Positions 14,394 to 15,083 of a stretch of DNA of 15,083 nucleotides are shown piece by piece. The notes beneath the pieces are model-generated. The model searched no databases and was not told where the DNA came from. It saw only the letters and a list, made by a program, of their open reading frames with translations. This DNA is from an uncultured Chlorobiota bacterium. Its GTDB lineage: Bacteria > Bacteroidota > Kapaibacteriia > OLB7. Where the stretch lies: positions 1 through 15,083 of the forward strand of contig CAMLOB010000021.1 in NCBI GenBank assembly GCA_946481475.1. Reading direction: 5' to 3'. Positions within the stretch are counted from its first letter, which is position 1, and each line of letters begins with the position of its first letter. Made by a program: the position numbers and the translations under genes.

Positions 14394-15083
14394 TCAGTCG
14401 GTATTTTTCGGCGCAAGCCGTGGAGAGAGATAACGGGCCACGAACTCCTCGATAGTGCTGCAGCCGGTCTTCTTGTGGATGTTCCCCATGTGACGGGAAA
14501 CGGTTTTTTCGGAGATATGAAGGGATTCGGCGATTTTCCGGTAGGAAAGACCGAGAAGCCGCAACGTCAGCACATCCTCCTCCCTGTCGCTCAGCTCCGT
14601 CTCCCGGCTGACGCGGGCAAGGAAGTTGTAGAAGAGTCCGTCGGTCGGATGGTCGATGCGGCGACGGAGGTGATGATCGTAGAAGAGGAAGGCGAAGAAG
14701 GGGCGAAGTCCCTCAAGCAGATCGCGCGTTTCGATGGAGATCGGGTCGAATCCCTTGCGACGGAAGAAGATCAGCGATCCGAGCCGGGTTCCGTCTTCGG
14801 AGAAATAATCGCATCCCAACGGCTCCTGGTACTGATCGGCCGGAAATCCGCTCACCGTCGCCCGATCCAGCACCCCCTGCCAGGTCTGCTGCTGCTCGGC
14901 GAGATGTGCCCGGATCTTCGAGCGCGCCGTTCCGGTATCAACCGCCTCGGTGAAGAACTTGACGCGGGATTCCGGGTCCCGCTCCACACTCCTGTCGATG
15001 AACAACTGTGTGGGAGCCATACCGGTCAGAACCATGTCGACATCGCTCAAAAGTTCAATCAGTCGAAGCTGCAACGTCTTCAT
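14394..15083 (-). CDS. LuxR-type helix-turn-helix transcriptional regulator (start at window edge)
   Basis: The 229 visible residues end in a LuxR/GerE DNA-binding domain (about 163-220): LSDREEDVLTLRLLGLSYRKIAESLHISEKTVSRHMGNI contains the typical REEDVL, the SYRKIAESL helix and the TVSRHMGNIHKK recognition helix. The preceding 160 residues are mixed alpha/beta (for example SLIFFRRKGFDPISIETRDLLEGLRPFFAFLF) and resemble a GAF/PAS-like sensor module, though no specific ligand site is visible. There is no phospho-acceptor receiver domain, so it is not a standard response regulator. The ATG occupies the last three bases of the window; the true start could lie further out. Its position upstream of the secreted protein gene on the same strand suggests that it controls that gene or itself. 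Confidence 0.9.
   Translation of the reverse strand: MKTLQLRLIELLSDVDMVLTGMAPTQLFIDRSVERDPESRVKFFTEAVDTGTARSKIRAHLAEQQQTWQGVLDRATVSGFPADQYQEPLGCDYFSEDGTRLGSLIFFRRKGFDPISIETRDLLEGLRPFFAFLFYDHHLRRRIDHPTDGLFYNFLARVSRETELSDREEDVLTLRLLGLSYRKIAESLHISEKTVSRHMGNIHKKTGCSTIEEFVARYLSPRLAPKNTD

Overview
The window looks like a piece of chromosome from a moderately GC-rich (roughly 57 to 58%, by eye) Gram-negative bacterium of the Bacteroidota/Chlorobiota branch. I would guess a Kapabacteria- or Ignavibacteria-like lineage. The guess rests on a giant secreted protein combining SBBP beta-propeller repeats, choice-of-anchor-D (ASH-type) Ig-like domains and a C-terminal type IX secretion sorting domain, on an outer-membrane protein with two OmpA-like domains, and on the scarcity of clear Shine-Dalgarno sites. 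The lineage is inferred from gene content, not from a marker gene.

Layout, left to right. (1) Positions 1-1521, plus strand: a COG2509-type FAD-dependent dehydrogenase. Its reading frame is open to the left edge, so the true start lies outside the window. (2) Everything else reads on the minus strand. An AMP-forming long-chain acyl-CoA ligase (3457-1595) converges on the first gene across a 73-bp spacer that carries a 10-bp tandem repeat. (3) The 1464-residue secreted SBBP/ASH/T9SS protein (7948-3554). (4) A 264-bp repeat-rich spacer, then a three-gene cluster read leftward: ECF sigma factor (11529-10951), a single-pass membrane protein in the anti-sigma position (10938-10264) and the double-OmpA outer-membrane protein (10210-8213). 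(5) A two-gene unit of a VOC/glyoxalase-like protein (12642-12277) and a PNPOx-fold flavoprotein (12268-11708), 8 bp apart. (6) About 700 bp without a convincing gene (12643-13349), with several clustered stem-loops. (7) A LuxR-type regulator (15083-14394), a small cysteine-rich secreted protein (14315-13737) and a 125-codon ORF apparently coupled to it (13727-13350), which contains two very strong inverted repeats.

How the parts may work together: the sigma, anti-sigma and OmpA genes look like a cell-envelope signalling unit in which a membrane-held sigma factor controls, or answers to, an outer-membrane/peptidoglycan-binding protein. The very large T9SS cargo next door would be a natural partner or target. 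The LuxR/secreted-protein/ORF block on the right looks like a second small, separately regulated export locus. The acyl-CoA ligase and the FAD enzyme are ordinary metabolic genes. No rRNA, tRNA, CRISPR array, transposase or phage gene was seen.

The least explained parts are the stem-loop-rich DNA at about 12760-12863, which shares a hairpin core with 8167-8184, and the right-hand block with its near-perfect 31-bp palindrome inside a possible gene.
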